A stretch of DNA of 64,000 nt, taken from positions 23,735,564 to 23,799,563 of the forward strand of contig CAIIXF020000007.1 in NCBI GenBank assembly GCA_903813345.2, read 5' to 3'. This document shows, in pieces, positions 37,723-50,600 of this stretch (its first letter is position 1; every line of letters begins with the position of its first letter). The notes beneath the pieces were generated by a model, which was not told the DNA's origin, did no database searches, and saw nothing but the letters and a program-made list of their open reading frames with translations. Both the position numbers and the translations under genes were made by a program. This DNA is from Owenia fusiformis. Taxonomy: Eukaryota; Annelida; Polychaeta; Sabellida; Oweniidae.

Positions 37723-40700
37723 TTGAAGAATTCAGCTTACAAAAATAAAACAAAAATGATTTTATGAGTGCAAAAAGTATGGGCAACATTTGGTATGAAC
37801 AAAAAAAAGAAGAAGAACGTGAATCAAGTAAAAGTGTCAAGAATCATGTAAAATGAAGTAGCTAATACACATTGTTGGGTAATTTGATTAATCTACAACA
37901 TGCATTCAATACGTCAATTAACATTAGAAATGGCGTATCAATGCACTAATGCATACAGGTGCTTGAAACTATCCCTAATACACAACAAAAACATATTTCC
38001 ATATTCTAAGAGGGATTATGCAATACATCAATTGAAATTAATTGACAATATCCTTTTAATTGTCCTAATAGCATTACAAAATGTTATAATCAAACTCAGA
38101 GTACATGCTAATGCAGTTATTTCAGACATATGGATTTGTTTACAAACTCACAAATGACTTAATTCGTTTATTGTTTGTATTATTTACAGGTAAATTGAAT
38201 ACTCAGAACATAAGTGCAGTTGGTAATTATCACAGCCCATTCTCCATACTAGTATCCAAGGCAACTTGAAATACTAACAACTAAATAAAACAAACTTTTA
38301 GACCTGCCAAAGGCTAAACAATAAAGTGTTCCAAATAGTTAATGAAGTCAAAAAAGGTTTAAGAACTATTTAACAACCAAACCCCCAAGCAGAAAAATCT
38401 GTAATAAAATGTCTAAGATCTCTCCTTTATTCTGCTTTCTTAATCCTTCTACAGACAGATTTATTTATTTTCTAAACAGAACCATAACTAAGGGAAAAGA
38501 AAGAGTGACATTTTAAAAGAGTTGAAGAAAAATCCATGGAGTTCAAATATCAAGCCTTTGCTTTTATAGATGTGATTCTTAAAGAGAGAATCAGAGATAG
38601 CGAGCAGGCTAAACGAAAAATTGTTTCAATCTTAGAATATTTCTGGCTCATGTCATTCGTTGTCATGGCTATTTTCTAAAAATCACAAAAGTGCATACTT
38701 TATTCAAAGAAAACGAAAGATTTTTACAATAATGTATTATTTTTCTATAAGAATGGTTACCATTCTTATTATTTGGGAGAGTTTAAACATTTTTCACCCA
38801 TTTTTGCACTTTGAATCATTAATAACTTCACCTATTTATAACATATTGTTAATCTTTTGGGAGATATTGTATTTGATATTGTAAGGAATAGATTGGTAGG
38901 TCAATTATGCAAATTGCTTGTAATTTTGTCACCCCCAATAGATCTGATTCTGCCTTTAAGTTTTGTTTTTATTACTGGGTATATCAGGCATATCACCTAT
39001 CAATGGTTAGTTTATGGAAACGTGGTACATGGAGACACTTGTAGACGAGGGATAAGGTGACAAAGTATATAATAACAAACTATATGCTTTTTGATAAATG
39101 TAAATTTTGTTTTATGTGCCAATCAACTACTTTCAAATATCCATTATCATTTGCAGACATTGAAGCCCAACATATTATCGAAAATAAAGTGGTGGTTTTC
39201 GATTTCCTTTGATTATATTCGCATAAATTCAAGGAGGTCGAGAGATCCTTAAAAATGGTAAATATTCCTAAGCTAACAGGCATCTCTAGTCTCAAATTAA
39301 ATGTTATTATCAAACTCATTTATCCAAAAACCTATTATGTGTTATGACAATTTAATATTAATGTATTAGGCTATTATGTAGATGTTGCAATATATTACAA
39401 AGCCTTACAACATAGGGTGGTTAGTATAAGTATGTACCATGTTCTATCGTTAAATAAATCAAACTCATTTTTTTCAAAGTTCATCTGTGGACAATGAGGG
39501 CCCTTCATGAATCAAGTTAAGGTCTCGAAATATCACAGATTATAGCCTAACAGAACTCAAACCTGAACATCAGGGGAAAGGAGGGGCCTTTAAATTGTAA
39601 ATCATGCTGGACATCATTTTTCATACATTCCAAATTATAAACTACATGTATATATTTAGTCGAATCTAAATGCAAAAAATGAAAGAATATCTGCATTTTA
39701 AGCTGAGTAAATCAGAAATAATTTGGTTTAAATTAAAGAATGATTAAATTCAAGAAAACAAGTATGGGACAAAGGCATCTTAACTTATACGGGTGACCTT
39801 TCAAATATTCTGCCTACATTTTCTGAACAAATATTCTCAAAAATACTATAATATTTGTAGCTCAAGAGTTCACCTAGCTCTCTCATATTTCTTGTATTAG
39901 GGGAAGTGTTTCTGGTTATGTCGAAATGCTAAAGGTAGAAATATCTCAAAAATAATAGAGTGATTCATATATGTCTATTGCTTGAGTACATGCTCTGGCA
40001 ATTACAGACATTTAACCTTATTTTTTCTCTAAAAGAAACAATTATACCCTGGCATTTCTCTGTGTTAATATGCACAAACGTAACACTGTTTAAGACTACT
40101 TTGATACTTTGAAAATTGCATTTTTTAATCAGATTCCAAATGATAAACTTTTATTTTAAAGCAGAACCGAAGAATGACACCTCAGGCAACTGTTTCTCTC
40201 TTAATAATAGATCACTGTGATTAGCCATTCCTGGAAACTCCTGGAAACAGAATGTACAAGTCGAGTAGTGGCAGATATTGGACTTTTTCAACAACAACGG
40301 AATGTTTCAGTCTTGCTCTTGTCCAATTACTCTAATCTTGCCATTCCTTGCTGCATCTATATATCATTGGAAAGCTGAGAAATTTGGGGGAAATGACTAC
40401 ACTTACAAGAATACTACATGAGATTTTGTTTCCAAGATTTGACCTGAGCCATTAGAACTAAAGCCCTTACAAAAAATATCAGTACCATTGTCTTCTCTAT
40501 AATTTGAAAAACTAATAAAATAAAGACCACAATATTTTTCCAAGCATCAGCATATATTTATCATAAGAAGCTAAAAATTATTATATAATCTGGATATATT
40601 CTGAAATTAAGTCAAAATAGCAATGAAAGATGGAAACACAAATATAGAGTTTTAGTTTTGCTCTTGCGAAAAGCCAGGGACAAACTATTAGAAGTTCCAG

Positions 40701-41430
40701 AAAAGATAGGTTTGTGGTCAAAACTTCCTTCCATGACAGGATGGTTAACGCAGATTTCTATAAATAACTAACTATTTCCCATTTTTCCATATATTTCCTT
40801 CCGATCATCTGTTTTTCCAATTTTAACCATTATGGCACTGAAGTTAACAATGTAAGAACAGAAGTATGATTCTAGAAGTACAAGATATAGAATGTAGATT
40901 AATCTTATTGAAGAATCATCAGTTTCTAAAATTATAATTGCTTGATAAGCTATCAATGGCATTCCAAATTCCAGTAGAATATTTTAAATGCAAACTGTCT
41001 GGATTTGGGATATTCTGAATTATAAGACTCAGGATTAAGCCCTTTCAAAATGTTTCAATTTTTCTAAATTAGTTTTCTGGATTTTTTGCAAGGAACAAAC
41101 TAAAATTCTCATAAAATGTAAAATGTGAAATCTACTAGCTGTGCCATATATCCGGATCCTTAGAAATTTTCATATATGTGTGTACACATACTATTGATTG
41201 TTAGACTTCTGTTATATAAAAGGGAAAGGGGGAAGTATTATGAAACGGTTTGATGCTAAAACATGGAAGTTTCAACCAAGAATTTCAGGCCTTATTGCAA
41301 ACTTAGTCACAACAAACTCAAAATAGAATTGATTGAACTATTTCATTTTTCCATTTTTAAAAAGCTGTAACATTATTATATGTTCAGATTTCAAGATTGA
41401 AAAGGGTCTATTCAACGGGCAAATTGTGTA

Positions 41431-41626
41431 CTTGGCCATAGCCAGGTTTGAGGGAGGCAAAGAAACTGCTACACCAAAATTTTACAGAAAAATATGAATT
41501 CAGACATTTTTAAATTAAAACTTTTATATAAAATGAAGTCATGGTATAGTGTTATTACGGATTTAAATCAAATTTGCCCAACAATATATATACTTCGCCA
41601 ACTTTTAGATCCTGGTTATGGCCCTA
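41431..41626. mobile_element. GGCCCGTAGCCAG-end MITE, diverged copy
   Basis: Left cttggccatagccagg, right cctggttatggcccta; possible 5-bp duplication GTGTA/GTATA. The interior is more diverged than in the other copies. Confidence 0.6.
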
Positions 41627-42879
41627 GTATATTTACAGAGCTAAACATTGGTTCGCGTTACGTCAATTAATAGCTCAAAAGTATATCATGCGATGACGAT
41701 TTGACCAAGAGTTTGATGAAGTGGAACATCAAATATCTTACATAACAATTGTCTAAATACAAAACCATTGAATTTTGATGTCTGGTTGATCCAACAGGGC
41801 CAAGGCAGCCCCATCCCCCAGGCCCCATTTACGGTCAATCTAATACACATGTGTCAATTCACATTTTTCATACACACTTCCCACTATCCATGGGTATACA
41901 TTCTCACTTGATTAAAATAATCTAAGTTTAACATACCAGAGTAATCTTCTTGTTGCCCCTTTACCACACAGCAACAGAGCACAAGCAAAAATGCCCTGAA
42001 AAAGAAGTCATCACTTTCACTTTCAGTTCTGAACATTTTCAGCTTTCACTTTTCAAGTTTGAAACACACTAGATCTAATTTACGTTTATTGAAAGATCTG
42101 TGATCGTCGGAGACATTTCAGAGTGTGAAAAAGTGAAATAAATCATTACCTTGCGTGCATTGTGCGCTGATTGTCTGTAAATCACGTCCTATATCCAGAA
42201 ATAATCCAAACGGGTCTCAGGTGGAAATTGCAGCCCAGCACTTTTTTGACAATCAAAACATGTGGGCAAAACGGACGAGTCTACTTTTGTTTTGGTAAAG
42301 TTCAAGGGGTGGCAACTCACTGGACGAAATAGGAACATAGGCATTGTATTCCCGGGGATTTGTGTATTTTGCAAGATTGTAAAGCTATAAACAGTAAAGC
42401 CATAAACATATAATTTATAGATCCGACATATCAGTGTATAAATAAATGCATAGCCTATGTGGTGAGGGAACAGTAAGAGCACAATAAACTTATCATTTTC
42501 GATACAACAAAATAAATAAAGCATTTTAGATACAACCTGGTAGCTTATTACATCAAAATGAATAAAAAATGTTCATTGAACATGGACTAGTAATAAATAT
42601 TACAATATCATTGATGGGATCTAAGTGAGCCTGGTTTAAATAGTTAAAGAGGACATCATAGTTTCAATAAAGAAAACTATTTTCTGTAAGGTTTTGGCGA
42701 GGCACTTGCCTCCCCTGCCTCATGCTTTTTTATGCCCCAAACTTATAATTGCAATTGACAAAATCAATCTCTTTGCTGTAAAAATAGAATACCACATTTC
42801 ACTATTTTGAAATAATATTTCATGTTTCAAGACCTAATTCATGTTTTTTGGTTCAAAAATGTGCATCTATTTCAACTAA

Positions 42880-43086
42880 CAGGCCCGTCGCCAGGATTCA
42901 CCAAGGGGGGGTTCACTTTTTGAAAAATTCAAGGGGGGTTCACTTTTGAGACAATTTAGGTCCAAAAAATAGCCAAAATCACTTAAAAAGTGCTCAGAAT
43001 GGTGAAAAACTGCATGATTTTGAAAGATTTTTTGGTGGGGGGGGGGTCGCTCGAACACATCGATCCCTCCCCTAGCTACGGGCCTG
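42880..43086. mobile_element. GGCCCGTAGCCAG-end MITE, copy 2
   Basis: Left caggcccgtcgccagg, right cctagctacgggcctg; 5-bp duplication ACTAA at 42875-42879 and 43087-43091. Same interior motif (ctcagaatggtgaaaaactg). Confidence 0.88.
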
Positions 43087-43700
43087 ACTAATAAAGATTC
43101 AACATTCAGATATCTTATAAGTATTTATTGAATGACCCTCGTACACCTTCTGGGCATTGTTGAATACAGGTGAAACAATGATTGGTGCTAATAAGTCTAT
43201 TTACATAAGATGGACCAAACTGGAAGATATGTGTTAAAGCATGTGGAATGAACCTTGATTGGACATGTACTTTTTTATTTATAGTTATAGTGTTTCTTAG
43301 CATAATATAAACAGTCCATTACATTAATTGTGGGGGGTCCAGGTTAAAAGCATTATTACCCCCCCCCCCTCTCCATCTTTGTGTCATGTCATGTTGACAA
43401 ATATGGGGGCATATTGGCTGTGCTCTTTATACTAAATCTTATGAGATATGATGGGTTCATGTACATGATGAATAAAAGTAATAAACTAGTGGAAAGTGTT
43501 GCACAATATTTTTTGCTCAATTATCATTTATTCTAAATGTTAAATAAACATGGAGTATCTTTCTGCATTCCAAATGTTATTTCATACATATACGAGTAAT
43601 TTCAATTAAAATTGTTCTCGGGAAATAATCAATACCATTGTTATGAGTTCTCTCTCAATGATGTTGGCCCTGTAAATGTTGTGATAGTTTGACAATTGCT

Positions 43701-44076
43701 TATTCTTTGCATTAGTTTGACTTCACTTCTTAGAAGAGCTTCGTCTTCACTCTTTCAAATTAAAATAAACCTGTGAACTCACTGCGCCAATCAGTGTTCG
43801 TCGGCCAAATTTGACCGACGCTCTATATATGGGCATTCCTTCTGATGTCATCGTTGAGCCCGGAATTGACCAATGACATGCGCATTTTTAATTAGAACGC
43901 ATTTGGCGTATGTTTCTTCAAGCTTGCTGATTGGTGGAAGAAAGTTCAGCGCATGGGTCAAAAGTGATTTATTACCCAAACTGTCATCGGTACCCGTCAT
44001 GGGGGCGGGGCTACTAAACTGTAATATGGTCTCTACTAGGCAGAGTGTAGTTTAACTAGACTCTGCACGCAGGGTA
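43701..44076. mobile_element. MULE-type MITE, copy 3 (376 bp)
   Basis: Same family as 29935 and 31916 with a decayed left tip (TATTCT for TACCCT). 9-bp duplication ACAATTGCT at 43692-43700 and 44077-44085. Confidence 0.95.
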
Positions 44077-44085
44077 ACAATTGCT

Positions 44086-45770
44086 ATATGTATATTGGTA
44101 TTGATATGATAATTTTGCAATCAAAATCAAAAGAAAATAGACATACTGTAGGCACATAAGAAGCTAACTAATCCATAGACTAACTCCCTTGTCAAAATAA
44201 CATTGAGAATTGAAAGTGAAATTGGAACTGTGAAACGTTTTTTACCCTATGAACTGTTAAAATAGAATTTTACAAGTTGAGACTAATGACAATTGACAAT
44301 CCAATCCCCCATGACATTTGTTTGTCTTCTGGTCTTATCTGGCAACTGTCATGTTATGTTGTTGACTAAACCACCATGTGTTGGGCATTATTAATCAAAA
44401 AATCAAACACTCCTACAAGCGTAGATATGATGAGTGTATATTGGAAACTTGGGATTGGGAATCTGTCAGAATCTGAATGTGTCAAAAGGGTAATAATAGA
44501 AGCTTTTCCATATAGCTTTCAAATCTTGTAAAAGTCGTTTATAATGAGATTTTAGGAGATCTGCATTTTTAAACACGAAAGACGTAACGTTTTCTTCTAT
44601 TTGATGCCATATTTGAATTGTGTGTGTAATTTTCTATCAAATCAACTTTGATTTGCACTGTTATTTACCTTTAAAAATGGTCGGGCTAAATCCCCATTGA
44701 CACAATGTTGAAAAGCCTTTAAAAGTTCATTTACTCTTATAAGGATCACAATTTTAATGTGAAATCACAATTCACATGTCAATAAGAGCATACAGTAGTT
44801 ACCTTCCAATTGTGGTTTAAGCTGATCCAAATGGAATTATTTGTGAAATCATGGGCATGAAATAGAAAGCCCATGGTTAAATCAAGAAATTAAGTGACTC
44901 TTGCTATTAAGTTGCTATGTTATTTAGCCCTACCAATACCCATGATGCAATCTATTTTTCCATTTATATGGAAAAGGTTCAATAACCCAGATGCGAGTAG
45001 AAATAATCTTGATTTACGTCATTAAAAATTCAGTCAAAGTAATATCATATTTGAAATCTACATGTAAAATTACATCTAGAAATGTGGTTTTAAAAAGTGT
45101 TTATCAACTTTGAAAAATTAATTTTCTTTGAAAATGTGACTTCTAGCTCGGGAAGATTCCCCATAGACCCCATGCTATAAAATCACAAAAAATGAAATAT
45201 CTTTTCTTTTAGTGGACAGATAATATTTTGCTTTACTGGACATATTTTCATTAGTATAAGTATCAGACACATAAAGGTTATATGAAAATTGAGCCACTTA
45301 AATTGATAATAGTCAAGTTTAAGGGAACTTTCTTATATACCTGCCATGTTAATTGACCCGAATCAGCCACCTGGTGGTGAAACTGGTAACTACCTACTCG
45401 GATTTGGGTAATTGCAAGGATTGTTTGTGACTAAAAATATGGTAAATTGATGTAAGTCATAAAAATGAACTTTGCAGAAAATTAAATGAAAACTTTATTT
45501 ATAATTTTATCAAAGTAGCTATATGTCTGATACTCCCTTTAAATGCATGTCCATGTTAGTGGAGACAGCATACACTAGTGACATCTATTGATAGACAATA
45601 GTTTAAATAGTATATACACACGAGATGTAGAGAAGACCATGTAAATGTTGAACAGATAACAGGCCTCCTGGACTTCCATCAACGCGAACATCAAGTCTCA
45701 TTGAAAAATATTTCAATATCCTATTTTGATTGTAACCCCATTTTTACTACATTTAAGCTTTGAATTAAGG
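44086..45770. other. No gene seen
   Basis: AT-rich with frequent stops in all frames. No repeat family recognised. Confidence 0.45.
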
Positions 45771-45940
45771 TATGGCATTGGTCCCATATTTGGACATTTG
45801 GTATGGCATTGGTCCTACATTTTGACATTTGGTATGGCATTGGTCCCATAATTGGACATTTGGTATGGCATTGGTCCTATATTTGGACATTTGGTATGGC
45901 ATTGGTCCTATATTTGGACATTTGGTATGGCCTTCGGGCG
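45771..45940. repeat. 31-bp minisatellite, 5 copies plus partial
   Basis: tatggcattggtcc recurs at 45771, 45802, 45833, 45864 and 45895, then a diverged copy at 45926. Copies differ at two or three sites. The open frame across it on the minus strand is a by-product of the repeat. Confidence 0.95.
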
Positions 45941-46628
45941 TTATTTTGGTTGGTATGGGAACAGATTGAAATTTGACTGATTGGTATGGGAACATATTGA
46001 TATTTGAGGCCTCAGCCTAGGACCCCCGTCGAGTTTTATATACAGTGAACCCCCCGGGGGAATGCATTAGGATCATTGACAACTGTGCAGGTTTGCCTAC
46101 AGCGCAATGATGGCCAAACCTAAAGCATGTTATTCAAAGTGCTGTAAAATTGTGACTATAAGTCTGATGGTCATGAAATATAAAAGGATAGTAGGAAACT
46201 GAATGATGTACACATGTGTGAAATATCAGGAAGTAATGTTTTAAAATGACAAAGATATAAGGAAAATGCAAGGTTTCCGTTTTTACCACCCTGAATAACC
46301 TAAAATGTGTTATACAATAAAATGCACATGTATGACCTATCATGTGTTACACAATTTCTTTTTAAATTCATCTACAAGGAAGTACATATAACCTTTGGAG
46401 CCATTTTATTTTTTGCTTTTGATGTCAGTATTCATTATTTCCTCTGCCATCTTTTATGAACAAGGTACATGAACAATCCAATCAATGATCAATCCAAAAC
46501 CATGAATCAAAAGAGTGTGTTCTTAATATTTGGACAAAGTATGTTATGTTGATATAACTCACAATTATCTGATATCAACATCACGTTTGACCCGTTTAAC
46601 AGACTACAATTTTTTTCTCATGACTTTA

Positions 46629-47171
46629 TATAGGGTGACACAAAATAAATGAGGTGATCTTAGATGGAATCTTGTTTTTCTGTGTTAGAGTGTTCCATTC
46701 TGAACACATTGGTGTGTTTTTCTGTGTTAGAGTGTTCCATTCTGGACACATCGGTGCACTCTCAGAGCAATGACAACTTTGCAATTTAGAGGAATAACAT
46801 GTAAGATAGTAATATAGTCTGTCAATGTAAGATAGTCCTAAAATGTCAGATATTCTACTTTGTCCTTGCCATTATTTGAGTCATCTTTAGCCAAATCATA
46901 TGTTCTCACTAGAATTCATAGAATAACTTTATAAATTGTGAGCAATCAACTTAATTATTAAGAAGGATTAAACTTTTGTGTGGTTTTGACTTTTGAGTGA
47001 TTTGGCATGAAGGCATGCCTTGACAGAAAGCCTTATCCCTCTAAATCCCCAAATCAGAGATACTTTAAAACTATACAACTGTTTCATGCATTAAATACTC
47101 TATCTAAGTAAAAATTTGTGAAAAATTTATTCCAAAAATAGAGCGTTCCATTTTTTTGGTGTCACCCTGTA
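46629..47171. mobile_element. MITE with TACAGGGTGACAC ends, copy 2 (543 bp)
   Basis: Left tatagggtgacacaaaa, right ttttggtgtcaccctgta. Inside is a direct duplication of ttctgtgttagagtgttcca at about 46679 and 46718. No coding frame. Confidence 0.7.
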
Positions 47172-47639
47172 ATACATAAGTACATGAAGTAGAGAGGTTA
47201 TTTATCATCTTTTCAAGAATGACTTTACAAACATTTTAAAGTTAATAATAATCACGTTCATTTAGGCAGATCGGGTGACGTGTACTGCTCTAACTGAATA
47301 TAAAGAGCTGCACTATAACACTATATGACATAAATTATATGAGATTGACATACACTGTGGGATTTGTGTACTGTTTAGGACGGTTCCATTTAGCAAAGTA
47401 CCAAACACTGAATCATTAAAATTGACATGAGATGAAATAAAAAACACCAATATTTCAAGTAAAAACAAGAAACTATTGCACAACAACCAGCTACAATATT
47501 CTTAGACATTACAAGAGATCGAAATTGGATCGAAAATTTACCTTTTAAAATAGAAATAAAATTGTTGATTTAACTTGCTGGAATCAACGAGAAAAGAATA
47601 CAAAATACAAACAACCACCAGTGCCATCTATCATTCAAG

Positions 47640-50600
47640 ATGAGGAACATTCACATGGGTTTGATTGTTGGGGCGGTGTGCTGCATAGGACTTGTTGCGG
47701 GGATGCTAATTTGGCACTTTACAGACAATGTACACCAGAACAAAAAACTTGTCCCAGGTATTGTATTTTTTTTTTGTCTATGCTGGTGAGTAATACCCCT
47801 TGGATAACACATCTTTTGAGTTTTTAACTACATGTAGTTTGGATTGCTTTTACCTATTGCAAATACATGTATTATAATCAAATAATTTAATGGCTCAGGT
47901 GGAAAGTAACATTTTGGTAAAAAATTGCTATACCTGCACATGTTATTTTCTGGTATAAAATTAAATATGAAAGCATGTGTGTATTTCCTTGCTTTTTTCA
48001 GGAAAGTATCATTACATTGTCTACTTTTAGTAAACCTGGAAACAGGTCAATGGTACCTCCTGCGTTGTCTGGATACTTTGAAAGAAAATTTGGAAAAATA
48101 GAAAAATAGAAAATTCAAACGAATGTATTCCTAAAATCAATACATACATTTCAATAAGGAACATAATAAACTGCAGGTCCGCTCACTTATTATAAAGGAG
48201 CTCAGGCTAGAAACTTAATTCTAAGTGCAAAAAGGTGAACAGGGTGATAACCTTTCTTAGTAAATGATTTCATCATATAAATCTAATTTTTTTAATTTCA
48301 ATTATAAGAAAGTGATACATGTACTGTACACGTGATACTCACACTCACGGGATGTCATCGAAAAATTTGTTCAGCTTGGGGGAGTATGCTATTTTTCATA
48401 AAAACACTAAAAATACTTAAAAAATTTACCTACTCCAATGCAATGAGTATATCATTTGCGAATAACCTTCACTTCTATTTGAAGTCCAATAAAAGCAGTT
48501 TTGTATTTCACATTTGAAACTGCTCCCCCAAGCTGGACAAAAAAATTAAAGAATATTTTTTTATAAAAAAATTAAAAAGACCCAATACATATAGATCTTA
48601 TTAATACCTTCAGAGTTATACTGACAACATATATAAATATTATCATGTCACTATATCGTGCCATTAAAAGATTAAAAAAGATATGGGACATTTCAAAAGA
48701 ATGATAGGTTGGCGCCGTTTTCAATAGCTTTTACTCCTAGCATTATGTGACTTCAAATAGAAGTGAAAGTTATCTGCAAATGATATATTCATTCCATCGA
48801 GAGGTTAATATTCTTTGATATAACGAAATATATGAGAATTTGTGAAGTCTTTTTAGTATTTTAAAAATAGCATGCTCCCCCAAGCTGGACAAATTTTTCG
48901 ATGACAACTCATGACACTGTGACTCAGTCTTATAAAACACACTTTTATTATGTACTAAATGTGACTAGACGCAATCAAAGATCAATAAATATACCCTTTG
49001 AACTTCATAATGATAAAATGTTAAATGTCCTGACAGTAGGTCAAAGGGTAATAAAAAAGAGAACCGAATGTTTAAATAATTAATCTCATGCACACTCATT
49101 GTTAAGATTTAGGAAGATAACACAAGAATTATATCATATAATTTATGAGAGTTTACTTTGTAAACAAGGTTAATTAAGCTCAATCTCTCAATTATTTTGA
49201 TTTCCAGTTACTATGGCAACCATTACTTATCTAATATTTCTGTTATGCCAAATATTTTTCGATAGATTAATAAAGTATTCTATATACTGCAGATTCTATG
49301 AAAATTTCATTAGAATATATTGAAAAATAAAAAATTAGAGAGATATTATGAGAACTTTATGATATACCCTCGTATCTCCTACAGAATCGAAGAAATGTAA
49401 TGTATCAGTTTATTTCCTCAATGCATTGTGGCTGCTTCATTTTACTCAGGCATTGTTTCCTAAACTTTGCATTCCCGCTACAAAGTCATGCAAAGGTTTG
49501 GAAACAACACCTTAAATGGATTGATTCAGCACACAATGCACTGAGTCCAGGGCTTAAATCCTTAAACAGTAGTATAAACATGTTGACAATAACACCTTTA
49601 AAGTGGTACACTTTGGAGGTGCCAAAGGTGTTGCACTTCCACAGGTTGTACTGTATTGCCCAAGAGAAATGTTTACCCTTTGCTTCCATTTTTCCGAATT
49701 TTGTTAAAATTGGCTGGTCAAACTCAAAATTCTTGACAAAATTGGCAGGTCATGCCAGAAATTGAAGAATTCCAGCCTCCTCATTAATAAAGCCATCAAT
49801 GTGCAATATTTGTTGTTATTCTATAATAATACTGTTTCTCTGTAGTAGTGTTGTCCATCACCATATTTGACCATAAATTTTGTCACTGCAGCAAATGTTA
49901 AATGGTTACCAGAGAGGGAGCTGCGGGGTGTTTGGGTTGCTACGGTGAACAATATCGACTGGCCAGACACACAAGGAGATTCAACAGAAAACCAGAAGAA
50001 GCAGATGACCAATATCTTGGACCTGATGGTAGAACTGAACCTGAATGCCCTCTTCTTTCAGGTGAGTTAGGAAGATGCTCATTAGTGAAGTTTCTCTTCC
50101 TCTAATCCAAAGATGCCACAAAATCAAAATGTTCAATAACTTACACAATCAATAGACTTACTGACAGATATAAAATGTTCTGAAGTTTGAAAAAAGCTCA
50201 CCCACATATTGATCAAGCTTAAATAGTAATACTGGAAAATACAATTATGATATCTAAGTCACACATCAATCAGAAAGTCAATCGGAAACATGAAACTTGC
50301 CCATAGCCAGCTTTTACCAGGAGGGGGAGCTTTTTTCCAGGGGGGGGGGAGCTTTTTCACAATTTTAGCTAAAAATCATGCGAAAAATTCTCAGAATGGT
50401 GAAAAACTGCATGATTTTGAAAGAATTTCTGGCCAGGGGGAGCTTCTGCTCCCCTAGCTCCCCCTCTGGCTACGGGCCTGTGAAATGATTTGTTTGCATG
50501 CATGGACTTTGTCTTTTACAATCAACATACCAGTATGGTATATGGTATATTATGAGGTTATATAATGGTTCTTTCCGTATATCGTGTTTATACTCGAGTG

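Larger units (their letters stand above)
33811..41430. other. Longest gene-free stretch
   Basis: About 7.6 kb with only the CAAGTGGGTGCA element (37285-37432) and two X-box-like sites (36257, 37709). The GC-richer patch around 36240-36500 and 37670-37740 could hold a promoter or a short first exon, but no frame and splice pair is convincing. Confidence 0.45.

Noticed and set aside
45765-45995. Minus-strand frame with repeated MSKYGTNAIPN-like residues
   Set aside because: Produced by the 31-bp minisatellite, not a protein gene.
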